Notes under the pieces: generated by a model
What the model was told of the DNA's origin: nothing
Databases searched by the model: none
The model's input: only the letters and a program-made list of their open reading frames with translations
Made by a program: the position numbers and the translations under genes
DNA from: Streptomyces sp. SirexAA-E
GTDB taxonomy: Bacteria; Actinomycetota; Actinomycetes; Streptomycetales; Streptomycetaceae
Assembly: GCF_000177195.2 (NCBI RefSeq)
Contig: NC_015953.1
Location: 3,038,001-3,102,000 of the forward strand
DNA: 64,000 bases
Direction of reading: 5' to 3'
Shown here: piece by piece, positions 34,499-43,198 of the stretch
Numbering within the stretch: position 1 is the stretch's first letter
Layout of the letters: the number at the start of each line of letters is the position of its first letter

Positions 34499-35263
34499 TC
34501 AGATCCCCACAGTGAAGCCGTCGGACCAGACCCGCATCTCCTGGATGAGCGTGTCCCAGGCGCCCGTCAGCAGGAGTACCCCGGTCACGATCATCATGCC
34601 GCCGCCGATCCGCATGACCCACGCGTAGTGGCGCTTGACCCAGCCGAAGGCGCCGAGTGCCTTGCGGAAGGCGACCGCCGCCAGGACGAAGGGGACGCCG
34701 AGCCCGACGCAGTAGGCCACGGACAGGACGGCTCCGCGTCCGGCCGTCCCCTGCTGCATCGCGAGCGCGGTGACCGAGGAGAGGGTCGGGCCCAGGCAGG
34801 GGGTCCAGCCGATCCCGAAGAGCGCGCCGAGCAGCGGCGCGCCCACCAGACCGGTCACCGGTTTCTTGTGGATGCGGAACTCGCGCTGCGTCATCCACGG
34901 CATCAGGCCCATGAAGAAGACCCCCATGAGGATCATCAGGACGCCGAGCACCTTGGTCAGGACGTCGCTGTGCTCCATGAGGTTCTGGCCGAAGTAGCCG
35001 AAGAGCGCGCCGCCGGAGACGAAGACCAGGGTGAAGCCGAGCACGAAGAGCGAGGCGCCGGCGACCATCCGGCCGCGCCGGGCGTCGGCCAGGTCGGTGC
35101 CGCCCACCCCGGTGACGTAGCTGAGGTAGCCCGGCACCAGGGGCAGGACGCACGGCGAGAAGAAGGAGACGAGTCCGGCGAGCAGGGCGATGGGCAGGGC
35201 GACCAGGAGGGCCCCGCTGAAGACCGTCTCGTTGACACCGGTGGACGCGGCGAGCTGGAGCAC
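34499..35263 (-). CDS. ccdA: Cytochrome c biogenesis protein CcdA
   Basis: This 254-aa thiol-disulfide conduit passes electrons from cytoplasmic thioredoxin to extracytoplasmic ResA. It has six membrane spans and the paired redox cysteines in SFFSPCVLPLVPGYLSY (Cys about 38) and GIGWTPCLGPTLSSV (Cys about 154). It starts with GTG four bases after the resA stop, so the genes are co-transcribed in the order resA-ccdA-resB-ccsB. Confidence 0.95.
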   Translation of the reverse strand: MLQLAASTGVNETVFSGALLVALPIALLAGLVSFFSPCVLPLVPGYLSYVTGVGGTDLADARRGRMVAGASLFVLGFTLVFVSGGALFGYFGQNLMEHSDVLTKVLGVLMILMGVFFMGLMPWMTQREFRIHKKPVTGLVGAPLLGALFGIGWTPCLGPTLSSVTALAMQQGTAGRGAVLSVAYCVGLGVPFVLAAVAFRKALGAFGWVKRHYAWVMRIGGGMMIVTGVLLLTGAWDTLIQEMRVWSDGFTVGI

Positions 35264-35267
35264 GGGG

Positions 35268-35873
35268 TCACTTCTCCGCGATGAGCGGGTCGATCATCTC
35301 GTGCAGCTTCTCCTCGTCGAGGGCACCCAGCTTGCGGGCGGCGATCTTCCCGTCGCGGTCTATGACCACGGTCGAGGGGATCGTCTGCAGGTTCAGGGTG
35401 CCCTTGGGGAAGCGGAGGATGAGCTTGCCGGTCGGGTCGTAGAGGCTCGGGTAGGTGACGCCGTAGTCCTGCTCGAAGCTGACCGCCAGGGACTTCTGGG
35501 TGTCCCGGGTGTTGATGCCGACGAACTGGACGTCCTGGCCCTCGGTCTCCTTGGCGACCTTCGCGAAGTACTTGGCCTCCAGGCGGCAGGGGCCGCACCA
35601 GGAGCCCCAGACGTTCAGGACGACGACCTTGCCCTTGTAGTCGGCCACGTCCAGCTGCTTGTCGTCCAGGGTGGTGCCGTCGAGCTTCGGCGCGGCGGTG
35701 CGGTCACCCTTGGCGACGGTGGAGATCCCGCTGCTGGCGGTGACGAAGTTGGTGTTGCCGCCGCCGCCGGACTTGACGCCGTCGTCCGAGCACGCGGACA
35801 GCGTCAGGGCACCGGCCACCGCCGTGGCGGCGAGCAGGGTGAAGCGGCGTCGGGGTACGCGGCCAGAGCTCAT
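35268..35873 (-). CDS. resA: Thiol-disulfide reductase ResA (TlpA-like lipoprotein)
   Basis: This 201-aa lipoprotein is anchored outside the membrane and reduces the haem-binding cysteines of apocytochrome c. ATG 35873 gives an Arg-rich twin-arginine-like head (RVPRRRF) and the lipobox LTLSAC (Cys about 28). The thioredoxin fold has WGSWCGPCR (active-site CxxC, about residues 99-102), FVGINTRD and the cis-Pro region TIPSTVVIDRDG. It is first in the maturation operon. A clear Shine-Dalgarno is missing, which fits leaderless or weak initiation. Confidence 0.94.
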   Translation of the reverse strand: MSSGRVPRRRFTLLAATAVAGALTLSACSDDGVKSGGGGNTNFVTASSGISTVAKGDRTAAPKLDGTTLDDKQLDVADYKGKVVVLNVWGSWCGPCRLEAKYFAKVAKETEGQDVQFVGINTRDTQKSLAVSFEQDYGVTYPSLYDPTGKLILRFPKGTLNLQTIPSTVVIDRDGKIAARKLGALDEEKLHEMIDPLIAEK

Positions 35874-35940
35874 GTGAAAAGTTTCGCATGGCAGTTCCGG
35901 GGATCTCCCGCGGCCCCCTCGGTGCCCGTAAAGCCCCTTG

Positions 35941-37203
35941 TCAGGCCTGTTTAAAGAATGCGTTCCAGCCGCCTGCCGGGGCCTGTCCGACCTCCAGGGT
36001 GCGCAGCTTGTCGAGCACCGCCGGATCCTGTGCGTCGAGCCAGTCGACGAACTGCCGGAAGGAGACGAGGCGCACATCCGGCTTGTCCGCGATCTTTTTG
36101 AGTACTTCCTCGACGGCGTCCATATAGATACCGCCGTTCCACTCCTCGAAGTGGTTGCCGATGTAGAAGGGGGCGCGGTTCGTCTCGTAGGCCCGGTCGA
36201 AACCGGCGGTATAGGCGCCGACGGCCTGTTCGCGCCAGCCGGGGTACCGCGAGGGCATGCCCTTGGTCGAATTCTGTGACTGGTTGGCGAGGATGTTGTA
36301 GTCCATGGAGAGGACTTCGAAGGTGTGGCCGGGGAACGGCACGCCTTGCAGCGGAAGGTCCCAGACGCCCTGGCGCTTGTCGGGCCACATCTGGCGGCCG
36401 CCGGGCGAACTCGCGTCGTACCGCCAGCCCATCGCCTTCGCGGTCGGCAGGAGATTGTCCTGGCCCAGAAGACAGGGTGTGCGGCCGCCGATCAGTTCCT
36501 TGCGGTAGTCGAAGGGCAGCGGGTCGACGTCGGACCAGCCGCTGTTGGTCCGCCATTGTGTGACGAAGGAGATCGCCTGGTCGATCTCGCTCTGCCATTG
36601 GGCGGCGGTCCAGTTGGCGACGGATCCCGAACCGGCACAGAAATGGCCGTTGAAATGGGTGCCGATCTCGTGTCCGTCGAGCCATGCCTGGCTGACGTAC
36701 TTGAGGGTCTCCTTGACGTGGCCGTCGGTCAGGTAGCCGATGTCGGAGGCACCGCGGGGGTTGTTCGGCGGACGGTAGAGGGACTTCTTCGACTCGGGCA
36801 GGAGGTAGAGCCCCGAGAGGAAGAACGTCATCGACGCGTCGTGCTGCCGGGCGAGCTCCAGAAATCGCGGAAAGAGCCCGTTGCCGACCTCGCCGGCCCC
36901 GTCCCAGGAAAAGATCACGAACTGCGGGGGCTTCTGGCCGGGTTCGAGCCGGACGGGGGCGGCCGGCTGATTCGGCTGCTTTCCGGTGTCGGCCGTGGAG
37001 CCGTCACCGATGAGCCGTGTGTTCTTCTTGGGCGGCCCTCCGCCGGTCCCGTGGGCGCCCTTGTCCCCCTTGGGGCTTTCGCTGGGGCGGGCCCCGGGGC
37101 TGTCGCTGTCCGACGAGCCGAGGGAGCCGCAGCCGGCCATCGTCAATGCGGCCGCGGCTCCGAGTCCTGCTCCGAGAAGTCCCCTTCGGTCGATCTCACG
37201 CAT
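35941..37203 (-). CDS. Polysaccharide deacetylase-like lipoprotein
   Basis: The 420-aa secreted protein has a twin-Arg-containing head (REIDRRGLLG), the lipobox LTMAGC and a long Ser/Pro/Gly linker (to about residue 85). The catalytic-like domain starts FVIFSWDGAGEVGNGLF. It keeps the NodB HxxxH metal pair in EIGTHFNGHF (about 178-187) but has WDGAG where active enzymes have a Thr-Phe-Asp-Asp-Gly motif. FYIGNHFEEWNGG and the C-terminal FRQFVDWLDAQ complete it. It may deacetylate cell-wall glycans, or be a binding derivative. It is separated by 67 bases from resA. Confidence 0.8.
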   Translation of the reverse strand: MREIDRRGLLGAGLGAAAALTMAGCGSLGSSDSDSPGARPSESPKGDKGAHGTGGGPPKKNTRLIGDGSTADTGKQPNQPAAPVRLEPGQKPPQFVIFSWDGAGEVGNGLFPRFLELARQHDASMTFFLSGLYLLPESKKSLYRPPNNPRGASDIGYLTDGHVKETLKYVSQAWLDGHEIGTHFNGHFCAGSGSVANWTAAQWQSEIDQAISFVTQWRTNSGWSDVDPLPFDYRKELIGGRTPCLLGQDNLLPTAKAMGWRYDASSPGGRQMWPDKRQGVWDLPLQGVPFPGHTFEVLSMDYNILANQSQNSTKGMPSRYPGWREQAVGAYTAGFDRAYETNRAPFYIGNHFEEWNGGIYMDAVEEVLKKIADKPDVRLVSFRQFVDWLDAQDPAVLDKLRTLEVGQAPAGGWNAFFKQA

Positions 37204-37347
37204 AGCGTCCCCATCTGTGGTCGTTTTACCTCAATGCCATACAAACTGCCGATGGCTTAGATGAGGCTGACAACACGACGGTTCCGCCGATAATCACAAA
37301 AATTATTACGTGACTAGACCCTTACAGGGGCTTCACATGATGACGCC

Positions 37348-38046
37348 CTAGGCCCCGAACGCCTTCGACTTGCCCTTGACGGGCTTGGCGCCCGCGCGCA
37401 GATGGGCGGGGACCAGGTCGACGGCCGGTTCGGTGTATCCGACGGACACGATCTTGTCGCCCTGGTAGGTGAAGCTCGTCAGCGAGGCCAGGGTGCACTG
37501 CCGCTTGCGCGGGTCGTGCCAGAGCCGGCGCCGCTCCACGAAGCTGCGCACGATCCAGATCGGCAGCTGGTGGCTGACGCAGACCGCCTCGTGCCCGCGG
37601 GCCGCGTCCCGCGCCGCGTCCAGGGCGCCCATCATCCGTACGACCTGCTCGATGTACGGCTCGCCCCAGGAGGGCTTGAACGGGTTGGTCAGGTGCTTCC
37701 AGTTGTCCGGCTTGCGCAGCGCCCCGTCGCCGACCCCGAAGGTCTTGCCCTCGAAGACGTTGGCGGCCTCGATCAGGCGCTCGTCGACGGCCAGGTCCAG
37801 CCCGTGGGAGGTGGCGACGGGCGTGGCCGTCTCCTGCGCACGCTCCAGCGGGGAGGCGACGACGTGGGTGACGTCGCGCTTCTCCAGGTGCTCGGCCACC
37901 CGGTCGGCCATCTTCCGGCCGAGCTCGGAGAGGTGATAGCCGGAGCGGCGCCCGTAGAGCACCCCGTCCGGGTTGTGCACCTCGCCGTGGCGCATCAGGT
38001 GGACGACGGTGATGTCCTTCTTGCCGTTCGCGCTGTTCTCGCTCAT
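37348..38046 (-). CDS. Histidine phosphatase family protein (phosphoglycerate mutase-like)
   Basis: The 232-aa cytoplasmic phosphatase has the RHG motif [13 protein letters not shown] (about residues 13-25, phosphorylated His). [26 protein letters not shown] (Arg and Glu) and the second catalytic His in [10 protein letters not shown] (about 158) complete the site. It belongs to the broad-specificity branch rather than glycolytic mutases, and the substrate is unknown. The ATG overlaps the hemL stop (ATGA), so it is coupled to haem synthesis. Confidence 0.92.
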   Translation of the reverse strand: MSENSANGKKDITVVHLMRHGEVHNPDGVLYGRRSGYHLSELGRKMADRVAEHLEKRDVTHVVASPLERAQETATPVATSHGLDLAVDERLIEAANVFEGKTFGVGDGALRKPDNWKHLTNPFKPSWGEPYIEQVVRMMGALDAARDAARGHEAVCVSHQLPIWIVRSFVERRRLWHDPRKRQCTLASLTSFTYQGDKIVSVGYTEPAVDLVPAHLRAGAKPVKGKSKAFGA

Positions 38047-39350
38047 GCGGTGGCCTCCGACGCGGCGCGTGCGGCGGCGGGCAGGGCCGCGGCGATCCGC
38101 TCGACGGCCTGCGTGTCGTGGGCCGTGGAGACGAACCAGGACTCGAAGGCGGACGGCGGCAGGTAGACGCCCTGCTCCAGCATCGAGTGGAAGAAGGCGG
38201 TGAAGCGGAAGGCTTCCTGCTTCTTGGCGTCCTCGTAGTCGCGGACGGGCTCGTCCGTGAAGAAGACGGAGAACATGTTGCTCGCCGCCGACACCGTGTG
38301 GGCGACGCCCTCCTTGGTGAAGGCCTCGCTCACCAGGCCCCGGATCTCCGCCGACACCGCGTCGACCTCGGTGTACGCCGCGTCGTCGAGCAGCCGCAGC
38401 TGGGCGAGGCCCGCGGCGGTGGCGACCGGGTTACCGGAGAGGGTGCCCGCCTGGTAGACGGGGCCGGCGGGGGCCAGGTGCGCCATGACGTCGGCGCGGC
38501 CGCCGAACGCCGCGGCCGGGAAGCCGCCGCCCATGACCTTGCCGAAGGTCATCAGGTCGGGCCGCACCCCGTCGACGCCGTACCAGCCGGCCTTCGACGT
38601 ACGGAACCCGGTCATCACCTCGTCGGAGATGTACAGGGCGCCGTCGGCGGCGCAGATCTCCTTGAGCCCGGCGTTGAAGCCCTCCCCGGGCGGTACGACG
38701 CCCATGTTGCCCGGCGACGCCTCGGTGATCACGCACGCGATCTCGCCCGGCTGGGCGGCGAACGCGGCCCGTACGGCGTCCAGGTCGTTGTACGGCAGCA
38801 CGATCGTGTCGCCGGCCTGGGCCCCGGTGACACCCGGCGTGTCGGGGAGGCCGAAGGTGGCGACGCCGGAACCGGCGGCGGCCAGCAGCGCGTCGACGTG
38901 GCCGTGGTAGCACCCGGCGAACTTCACGACCTTCGCGCGCCCGGTGAACCCTCGGGCGAGGCGGATCGCGGACATGGTCGCCTCGGTGCCGGACGAGACC
39001 AGCCGCACCTGCTCGACCGGCTCCACCCGGGCCACGATCTCCTCGGCGAGCGCGACCTCGCCCTCGCCCGGCGTACCGAAGGAGGTCCCGCGGGCCACCG
39101 CGTCCTGGACGGCGGCGACGACCTCGGGGTGCGCGTGGCCGAGGATCATCGGTCCCCACGAGCACACGAGGTCGACGTACTCACGGCCGTCGGCGTCGGT
39201 GAGGTACGGACCCGTACCGGACACCATGAACCGGGGCGTACCGCCCACGGCCCGGAAGGCACGCACGGGTGAGTTCACGCCGCCGGGCGTCACGCGGGAC
39301 GCGCGGTCGAAAAGCGTCTGTGAAACTGGGGCTTCGTATGAATACGCCAC
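38043..39350 (-). CDS. hemL: Glutamate-1-semialdehyde 2,1-aminomutase (HemL)
   Basis: This PLP enzyme makes 5-aminolevulinate in the C5 route to haem and cobalamin. The GTG at 39350 with AGGACC upstream gives the family-typical N-terminus [31 protein letters not shown]. The 435-aa protein contains [23 protein letters not shown] and DEVMTGFR, with the PLP lysine in [12 protein letters not shown] (about residue 274). A short copy of its N-terminal coding region lies 110 bases upstream (39461-39508). It is followed by the overlapping phosphatase gene. Confidence 0.96.
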   Translation of the reverse strand: MAYSYEAPVSQTLFDRASRVTPGGVNSPVRAFRAVGGTPRFMVSGTGPYLTDADGREYVDLVCSWGPMILGHAHPEVVAAVQDAVARGTSFGTPGEGEVALAEEIVARVEPVEQVRLVSSGTEATMSAIRLARGFTGRAKVVKFAGCYHGHVDALLAAAGSGVATFGLPDTPGVTGAQAGDTIVLPYNDLDAVRAAFAAQPGEIACVITEASPGNMGVVPPGEGFNAGLKEICAADGALYISDEVMTGFRTSKAGWYGVDGVRPDLMTFGKVMGGGFPAAAFGGRADVMAHLAPAGPVYQAGTLSGNPVATAAGLAQLRLLDDAAYTEVDAVSAEIRGLVSEAFTKEGVAHTVSAASNMFSVFFTDEPVRDYEDAKKQEAFRFTAFFHSMLEQGVYLPPSAFESWFVSTAHDTQAVERIAAALPAAARAASEATA

Positions 39351-39460
39351 TTTGGTCCTGATCTGCGATTCGGGGGTTCGGGGGGTCCGGCCGGCATTTC
39401 CGGCCACCGGTGAGCAGGGAACGCACTCTCCCCGTATGAGGCTCGTACAACGAAAGGGCG

Positions 39461-39508
39461 TCAGTCTCCTCGCGTCTGCGAAACTGGGGCGTCATAGGGA
39501 AAGCTCAC
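39461..39508 (-). pseudogene. Short duplicate of the hemL 5' end
   Basis: A GTG-started 15-codon frame reads [15 protein letters not shown]. It matches the HemL N-terminus (YEAPVSQT) and then diverges and stops. At DNA level positions 39473-39497 repeat 39315-39339 with only a few mismatches, in the same orientation. It is most simply a partial duplication, or an older hemL start left behind. Translation as a short upstream ORF of hemL is possible, but no Shine-Dalgarno is seen. Confidence 0.5.
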
Positions 39509-39646
39509 ACATGCCATGTTGTCAGAGGCGCCGGCGGTCTTGCGGACAGGTGTTTCACCGCACGCCCGTGGGGGAGGTCACTGACACGATGATCGGGTTG
39601 CGCGGCGGGGCTGTGTCTCCGTAAGAAGTAGTCGGGTGGATGAGAT

Positions 39647-40231
39647 ATGCATCGCGGTGGCGGAGTGGGCGAAGGGACCGACGACCTGGGGCCCGAGCCT
39701 GCCCGGCGAGGGCGGCACCGGCGTGAGGCGGAGCGTGCGCGGGACGCCCGGGCGGCCGAGGCGGACGTTCCGGGGATCAGGAGCAGTGGACGGGTGGGGG
39801 TGACCTACAAGTACTTCGGCGCTCCCGACGGGGCCACCGCGGCGCGTGTGCCCATCTCCATGCGCCCCGAGGAGCTGGGCGGCGACGAGCTGGGCATGGG
39901 GGGCATGTTCACCAAGATCAAGCCGGAGACGGTGGCGGCCATGGTCCTCACCGGCATACAGGGCATACCCCTGCACAAGGTCCCCCCGCTGGAGCTGGTC
40001 GTGCTCCATCCCGACTACGCGGTCGTCAAACTGCCCATGACGGTGGTCGACCCGCTGCGCGACGTGGGCGAGGAGTCCGTCGGGGCGGCGGCGTTCATCT
40101 GGTCCACGGTTCCGGACCGCGGCGGTCCGCGTGACGCGTTCAACGTCTACCAGCTGCTCCACGAGTGGCAGGACTTCTCCCACCGCCTGCATGACGCGGG
40201 GCACCAGGCGTACTGCCTGGTGTGGCCCTGA
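39647..40231 (+). CDS. Conserved hypothetical protein
   Basis: The ATG at 39647 has GGTGGA upstream. The 194-aa product begins with a disordered, highly charged stretch (about residues 1-50). A compact domain follows: VTYKYFGAPDGATAARVPISMRPEELGGDELGMGGMFTKIKPETVAAMVLTGI, then LHPDYAVVKLPMTVVDPL and FNVYQLLHEWQDFSHRLHDAGHQAYCLVWP. I recognise this only as a conserved actinomycete protein without known function. There is no signal peptide or membrane segment. It precedes the partner-switching genes but need not belong to them. Confidence 0.75.
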   Translation: MHRGGGVGEGTDDLGPEPARRGRHRREAERARDARAAEADVPGIRSSGRVGVTYKYFGAPDGATAARVPISMRPEELGGDELGMGGMFTKIKPETVAAMVLTGIQGIPLHKVPPLELVVLHPDYAVVKLPMTVVDPLRDVGEESVGAAAFIWSTVPDRGGPRDAFNVYQLLHEWQDFSHRLHDAGHQAYCLVWP

Positions 40232-40296
40232 CCTGGGGCGCACGCCGGGGCCGGTGCGCGGTTCTCCGGCCCGCCGGCCTGTAGGAGGATGGGACC

Positions 40297-40647
40297 ATGG
40301 CGGCAGACGAGCTGAGTGTGGTCACACATACCACCGACGACGGGGTGGTGCTGATCCGTGTGCGCGGCAGCCTGGACGCGTGGTCGGGGTGCTCCGAGCT
40401 GGCCGACGCCCTGGCGGATGCCGCCGGGCGGAGCACGGGCCGTACGGTGGTAGACCTGTCCGGTGTGGAGTTCGCCGACTCGGCTGGGCTGCACGCCTTG
40501 CTGAGCGGTCGGCAGCGGCACGAGGAGACCGGCGGCCGGCTGGTGCTGGCGGGCCCCCTCGGGGTGAGCATGCGCCGGCTCTTCGAGGTCACCGGGACGA
40601 TCGGCGCCTTCCGGTTCGCGGACCACGTGGACACGGCGTTCGGCTGA
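40297..40647 (+). CDS. STAS-domain anti-sigma factor antagonist
   Basis: AGGAGG lies 8 bases before the ATG. The 116-aa product is a single STAS domain with the phosphorylatable Ser in FADSAGLHALL (about residue 64). Such proteins bind and neutralise HATPase-type anti-sigma kinases unless phosphorylated. The HATPase gene lies 94 bases downstream on the same strand, a pairing typical of Streptomyces partner switches. No sigma factor gene is in the window, so the target must be encoded elsewhere or be another protein. Confidence 0.92.
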   Translation: MAADELSVVTHTTDDGVVLIRVRGSLDAWSGCSELADALADAAGRSTGRTVVDLSGVEFADSAGLHALLSGRQRHEETGGRLVLAGPLGVSMRRLFEVTGTIGAFRFADHVDTAFG

Positions 40648-40741
40648 GGCACCCGGTACGCCTTCCACGCCCGTGACGCGACGGGCGTGTGAGGCGAGGC
40701 CGGTCGGGAACGCGTAACACGCGGGGAACGGGGAGGAGGAC

Positions 40742-41236
40742 ATGACAGTGAGCGGCACACATCCGGCCGGCGGTTCGGACGAGGCCGTCGGCGGTCATGG
40801 GCGGCAGGACACCTCCCCGGTCCGTGCGGCATCCGGCGTCCCGCAGAACGCGGCAGCGGCGCGCGCCCTCGTCACCCGTCTGCTGGCGGCCCGGGCCGGC
40901 GGTCCGGACGGGAGGACGGCCGACATCGCGACGGCGGACGTCACGGTGGCGGACGTCACGGTGGCGGACGCCCTGCTGGTGACGTCGGAGCTGGTGACCA
41001 ACGCCTTTCGGCACGGCGGAGGACTCACCGGCTTCGCGGCCGAGGTCAACGACGAGGGGCTGCTCCTCACGGTCTCCGACGCCAGCAGCACTCCTCCGGC
41101 CGTCACCGTCCGCCTCCCGCAGGCCGACCACATCGGCGGCTACGGCTGGCCGCTGGTGCGCCGGCTGACCCAGCGGCTGACCGTCACCTTCCACCCCGGC
41201 GGCAAGCACATCGTCGCGCTGATCGCCCTGACCTGA
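40742..41236 (+). CDS. HATPase-domain anti-sigma regulatory factor (RsbW-like)
   Basis: The 164-aa protein has a variable N-terminal stretch including two near-identical TADVTVADVTVADA copies (about residues 60-80). A GHKL ATPase domain follows, with the N-box LVTSELVTNAFRHGG (about 80-94), the DASSTPP region and the G-loop GGYGWPLVRRL. It should act as a serine kinase of STAS antagonists and sequester a sigma factor or similar partner. GGAGGAGG precedes the ATG. It lies between two STAS genes. Confidence 0.9.
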   Translation: MTVSGTHPAGGSDEAVGGHGRQDTSPVRAASGVPQNAAAARALVTRLLAARAGGPDGRTADIATADVTVADVTVADALLVTSELVTNAFRHGGGLTGFAAEVNDEGLLLTVSDASSTPPAVTVRLPQADHIGGYGWPLVRRLTQRLTVTFHPGGKHIVALIALT

Positions 41237-41306
41237 CCGCGGCCGCCGGTGGCGGCCTCAGCGGTCGCACCGCACGGGACCCGGCGGGGTTGGCATACTC
41301 GGCGAC

Positions 41307-41675
41307 ATGATCAGCGCGGTCCCCTCCCCCGACGATGCCGAACCGCCCGCGGCGGTGCCGGTGGTGGCCGAGTTCGAGAGGTCCGGGTGCTGGGTCGTCC
41401 AGGCCCAGGGCGCACTCGACTCCGACACCGTCGACCCCCTGTACCTCGCCATGTGGCAGGCCGCGGCCTGCCACGACGTCGTCGTCCTGGACGCCGGTGC
41501 GGTCACCTTCGGGGATTCGTCGTTCCTCGGTCTGCTGATCCAGGTGCACCAGCAGACACGCCTGCGCATAGCGGCCCCGGGCACGGCACTGCGGCGTCTG
41601 TTCTCCATGGCCGGGGTCGACGCAGTCCTGGAGTGCCATCCCACCCTGGAGGAGGCCCTGGCCGCGCCGCGCTGA
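41307..41675 (+). CDS. STAS-domain anti-sigma factor antagonist
   Basis: The 122-aa single-domain protein has FGDSSFLGLLIQVHQ (Ser at about 68) in the phosphorylation-site loop, and the C-terminal LRRLFSMAGVDAVLE helix usual in SpoIIAA-like proteins. It is third on the plus strand after the HATPase gene and converges with another STAS gene at 41700. It is presumably an alternative partner of the kinase. Confidence 0.9.
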   Translation: MISAVPSPDDAEPPAAVPVVAEFERSGCWVVQAQGALDSDTVDPLYLAMWQAAACHDVVVLDAGAVTFGDSSFLGLLIQVHQQTRLRIAAPGTALRRLFSMAGVDAVLECHPTLEEALAAPR

Positions 41676-41699
41676 GCCGGTCCGACGCCTGACGGGACC

Positions 41700-42086
41700 T
41701 CAGCCCGGGGTGGCACCGTCGTCGGTACGGTCCTGCGCGGACTCCTGGCCGTGCGCACCGAGGGCGAAGAGGTGGCCGATCCCGGTGACGTCGAGGATCC
41801 GGGTGAGGAACGGCGGCGGGCTCTCCACGTGCAGGCGCACCCCGCGGGCGGTGGTGCCCCGGTGGATCAGCAGCAGGGTGGCGACGCCCATCGAGTCGCA
41901 CAACCGCAGCTGGGCGCAGTCCAGATGGAGGTCGGCCAGGCGCGGATCCGCGGCCAGGCACTCCTCGGCCGCCCGGGCCAGTTCGCCGCTGGTGTCGTAG
42001 TCCAGATCGCCGGTCAGACGCAGCCGCGCGGTGCCCGGCCCGTCCTCGGCGGTGACGGTGAAGGGCGGAAGGGGCAGGGCGGTCAT
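41700..42086 (-). CDS. STAS-domain protein coupled to the B12 sensor
   Basis: The 128-aa STAS protein has the conserved Ser in LCDSMGVATLLLIHR (about residue 66) and a terminal acidic tail (AQDRTDDGATPG). The ATG overlaps the stop of the B12-binding protein gene by four bases. That gene in turn overlaps the PP2C gene, so phosphatase, sensor and STAS substrate are made together. It is probably the dephosphorylation target of the PP2C enzyme (inference). Confidence 0.9.
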   Translation of the reverse strand: MTALPLPPFTVTAEDGPGTARLRLTGDLDYDTSGELARAAEECLAADPRLADLHLDCAQLRLCDSMGVATLLLIHRGTTARGVRLHVESPPPFLTRILDVTGIGHLFALGAHGQESAQDRTDDGATPG

Positions 42087-43198
42087 GCGGGGGCTCCGGG
42101 GGTTCGGCCGCCCGGCGCCAGGGTGGCGTCGAGCGCGTGACGTGCGTGGTCGAGCAGCCGGCGGGCCCGGGGGAAGTCCTGGAGCTCGGCTGCGAGCGCG
42201 TCCAGGGCCGGGCGCAGGGACCGGGCGGGGACGTCGCGTGCGGTGAGGATGCCGGCCGTCCACGTCACGAAGGCGGTGAACAGCGCGTCGTCGTCGACGT
42301 ACAGGGCGACGGCCAGGTGGTCGAGCAGGTGGACGATGTCCTCGGCCGTGCGCTCCCGCTGGTGGTCCGTGTAGCCGGCCATCGCCGGGAAGCGCCTCTC
42401 CAGCTGGGCCAGGACCTCCCGGACCAGCGGCACCTGTTCGCGGGCCACGTAGGTGTACTCCTGGTCGGCGAGGTGCGGCAGGTCGCCGGTGGGCGCCCGG
42501 CCGCCCGCCGTCTCGGGTGCCGGGATGCCCTCGGCGAGCCGTCGCGCGGCGCTGCGGGCGTCGGGGGCCCAGGCGTCGGCGCCCAGCAGCCGGGCGTAGC
42601 GCCCGTCGGGTCCGAAGGCCGCCCCGCCTGCCAGCACGGCCACGCCGACGGCCTGGCAGGCGGTGATCGCCGCGTGCGCGGTGGGCAGCCGGGTGGCCAG
42701 GGAGGAGGAGAGCGCGACCGCGTCCGCGCCGCTGTGGTGCAGATGCGCGACGAGGTGCGGGGTGGGGACCTGGGCGCCGAGGAAGTCGACCCGCCAGCCG
42801 CGCAGCGAGAGGACCTCGGCGAGCAGCCGGGCCGGCAGCGCGTGCCACTCCTTGTCGACGCAGGCGACCGCGATCCTGCCGAGCCGGGGCTCGACGCGGG
42901 CGGACGGATGGTGCGCGAGGGCCGCGATGACCCGCTCGGCGATGGCGCTGGCCGCGTGTTCCTGGGCCACACCGAGCCGGTTGGCCGCCCATTCGGCGCC
43001 GACCCTGGTCTGTACGGGGGCGATGACGTCCAGCAGGACGGACTCGGCGTCCGTCCCGTCGTCCAGGGCACTCAGGACGTGGGCCGAGGCGGCGTACTCG
43101 TCCCCGTCCGTCACGGCCGTCCACATCCGCTCCCGGAGTGGCCCGAGGCCGGCGTGCGAGGTGGCGTGGGCCGCGGGCGCGGTCGTACGGGTGCTCAT
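42083..43198 (-). CDS. Cobalamin-binding putative light sensor
   Basis: The 371-aa protein has a helical B12-binding-2 cap (about residues 20-97) carrying the W-x9-E-H motif of CarH-type adenosylcobalamin photoreceptors (W70, E80, H81). A Rossmann B12-binding domain follows (about 105-225), with His119 in EWHALP matching the ExHxxG axial-ligand motif but with Pro in place of Gly. GAQVP and GGAAFG loops are present. There is no MerR DNA-binding domain. Instead a C-terminal helical region (about 240-360) is unassigned. It is translationally coupled on both sides to the PP2C and STAS genes, so output is likely through partner switching (inference). Confidence 0.88.
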   Translation of the reverse strand: MSTRTTAPAAHATSHAGLGPLRERMWTAVTDGDEYAASAHVLSALDDGTDAESVLLDVIAPVQTRVGAEWAANRLGVAQEHAASAIAERVIAALAHHPSARVEPRLGRIAVACVDKEWHALPARLLAEVLSLRGWRVDFLGAQVPTPHLVAHLHHSGADAVALSSSLATRLPTAHAAITACQAVGVAVLAGGAAFGPDGRYARLLGADAWAPDARSAARRLAEGIPAPETAGGRAPTGDLPHLADQEYTYVAREQVPLVREVLAQLERRFPAMAGYTDHQRERTAEDIVHLLDHLAVALYVDDDALFTAFVTWTAGILTARDVPARSLRPALDALAAELQDFPRARRLLDHARHALDATLAPGGRTPGAPA

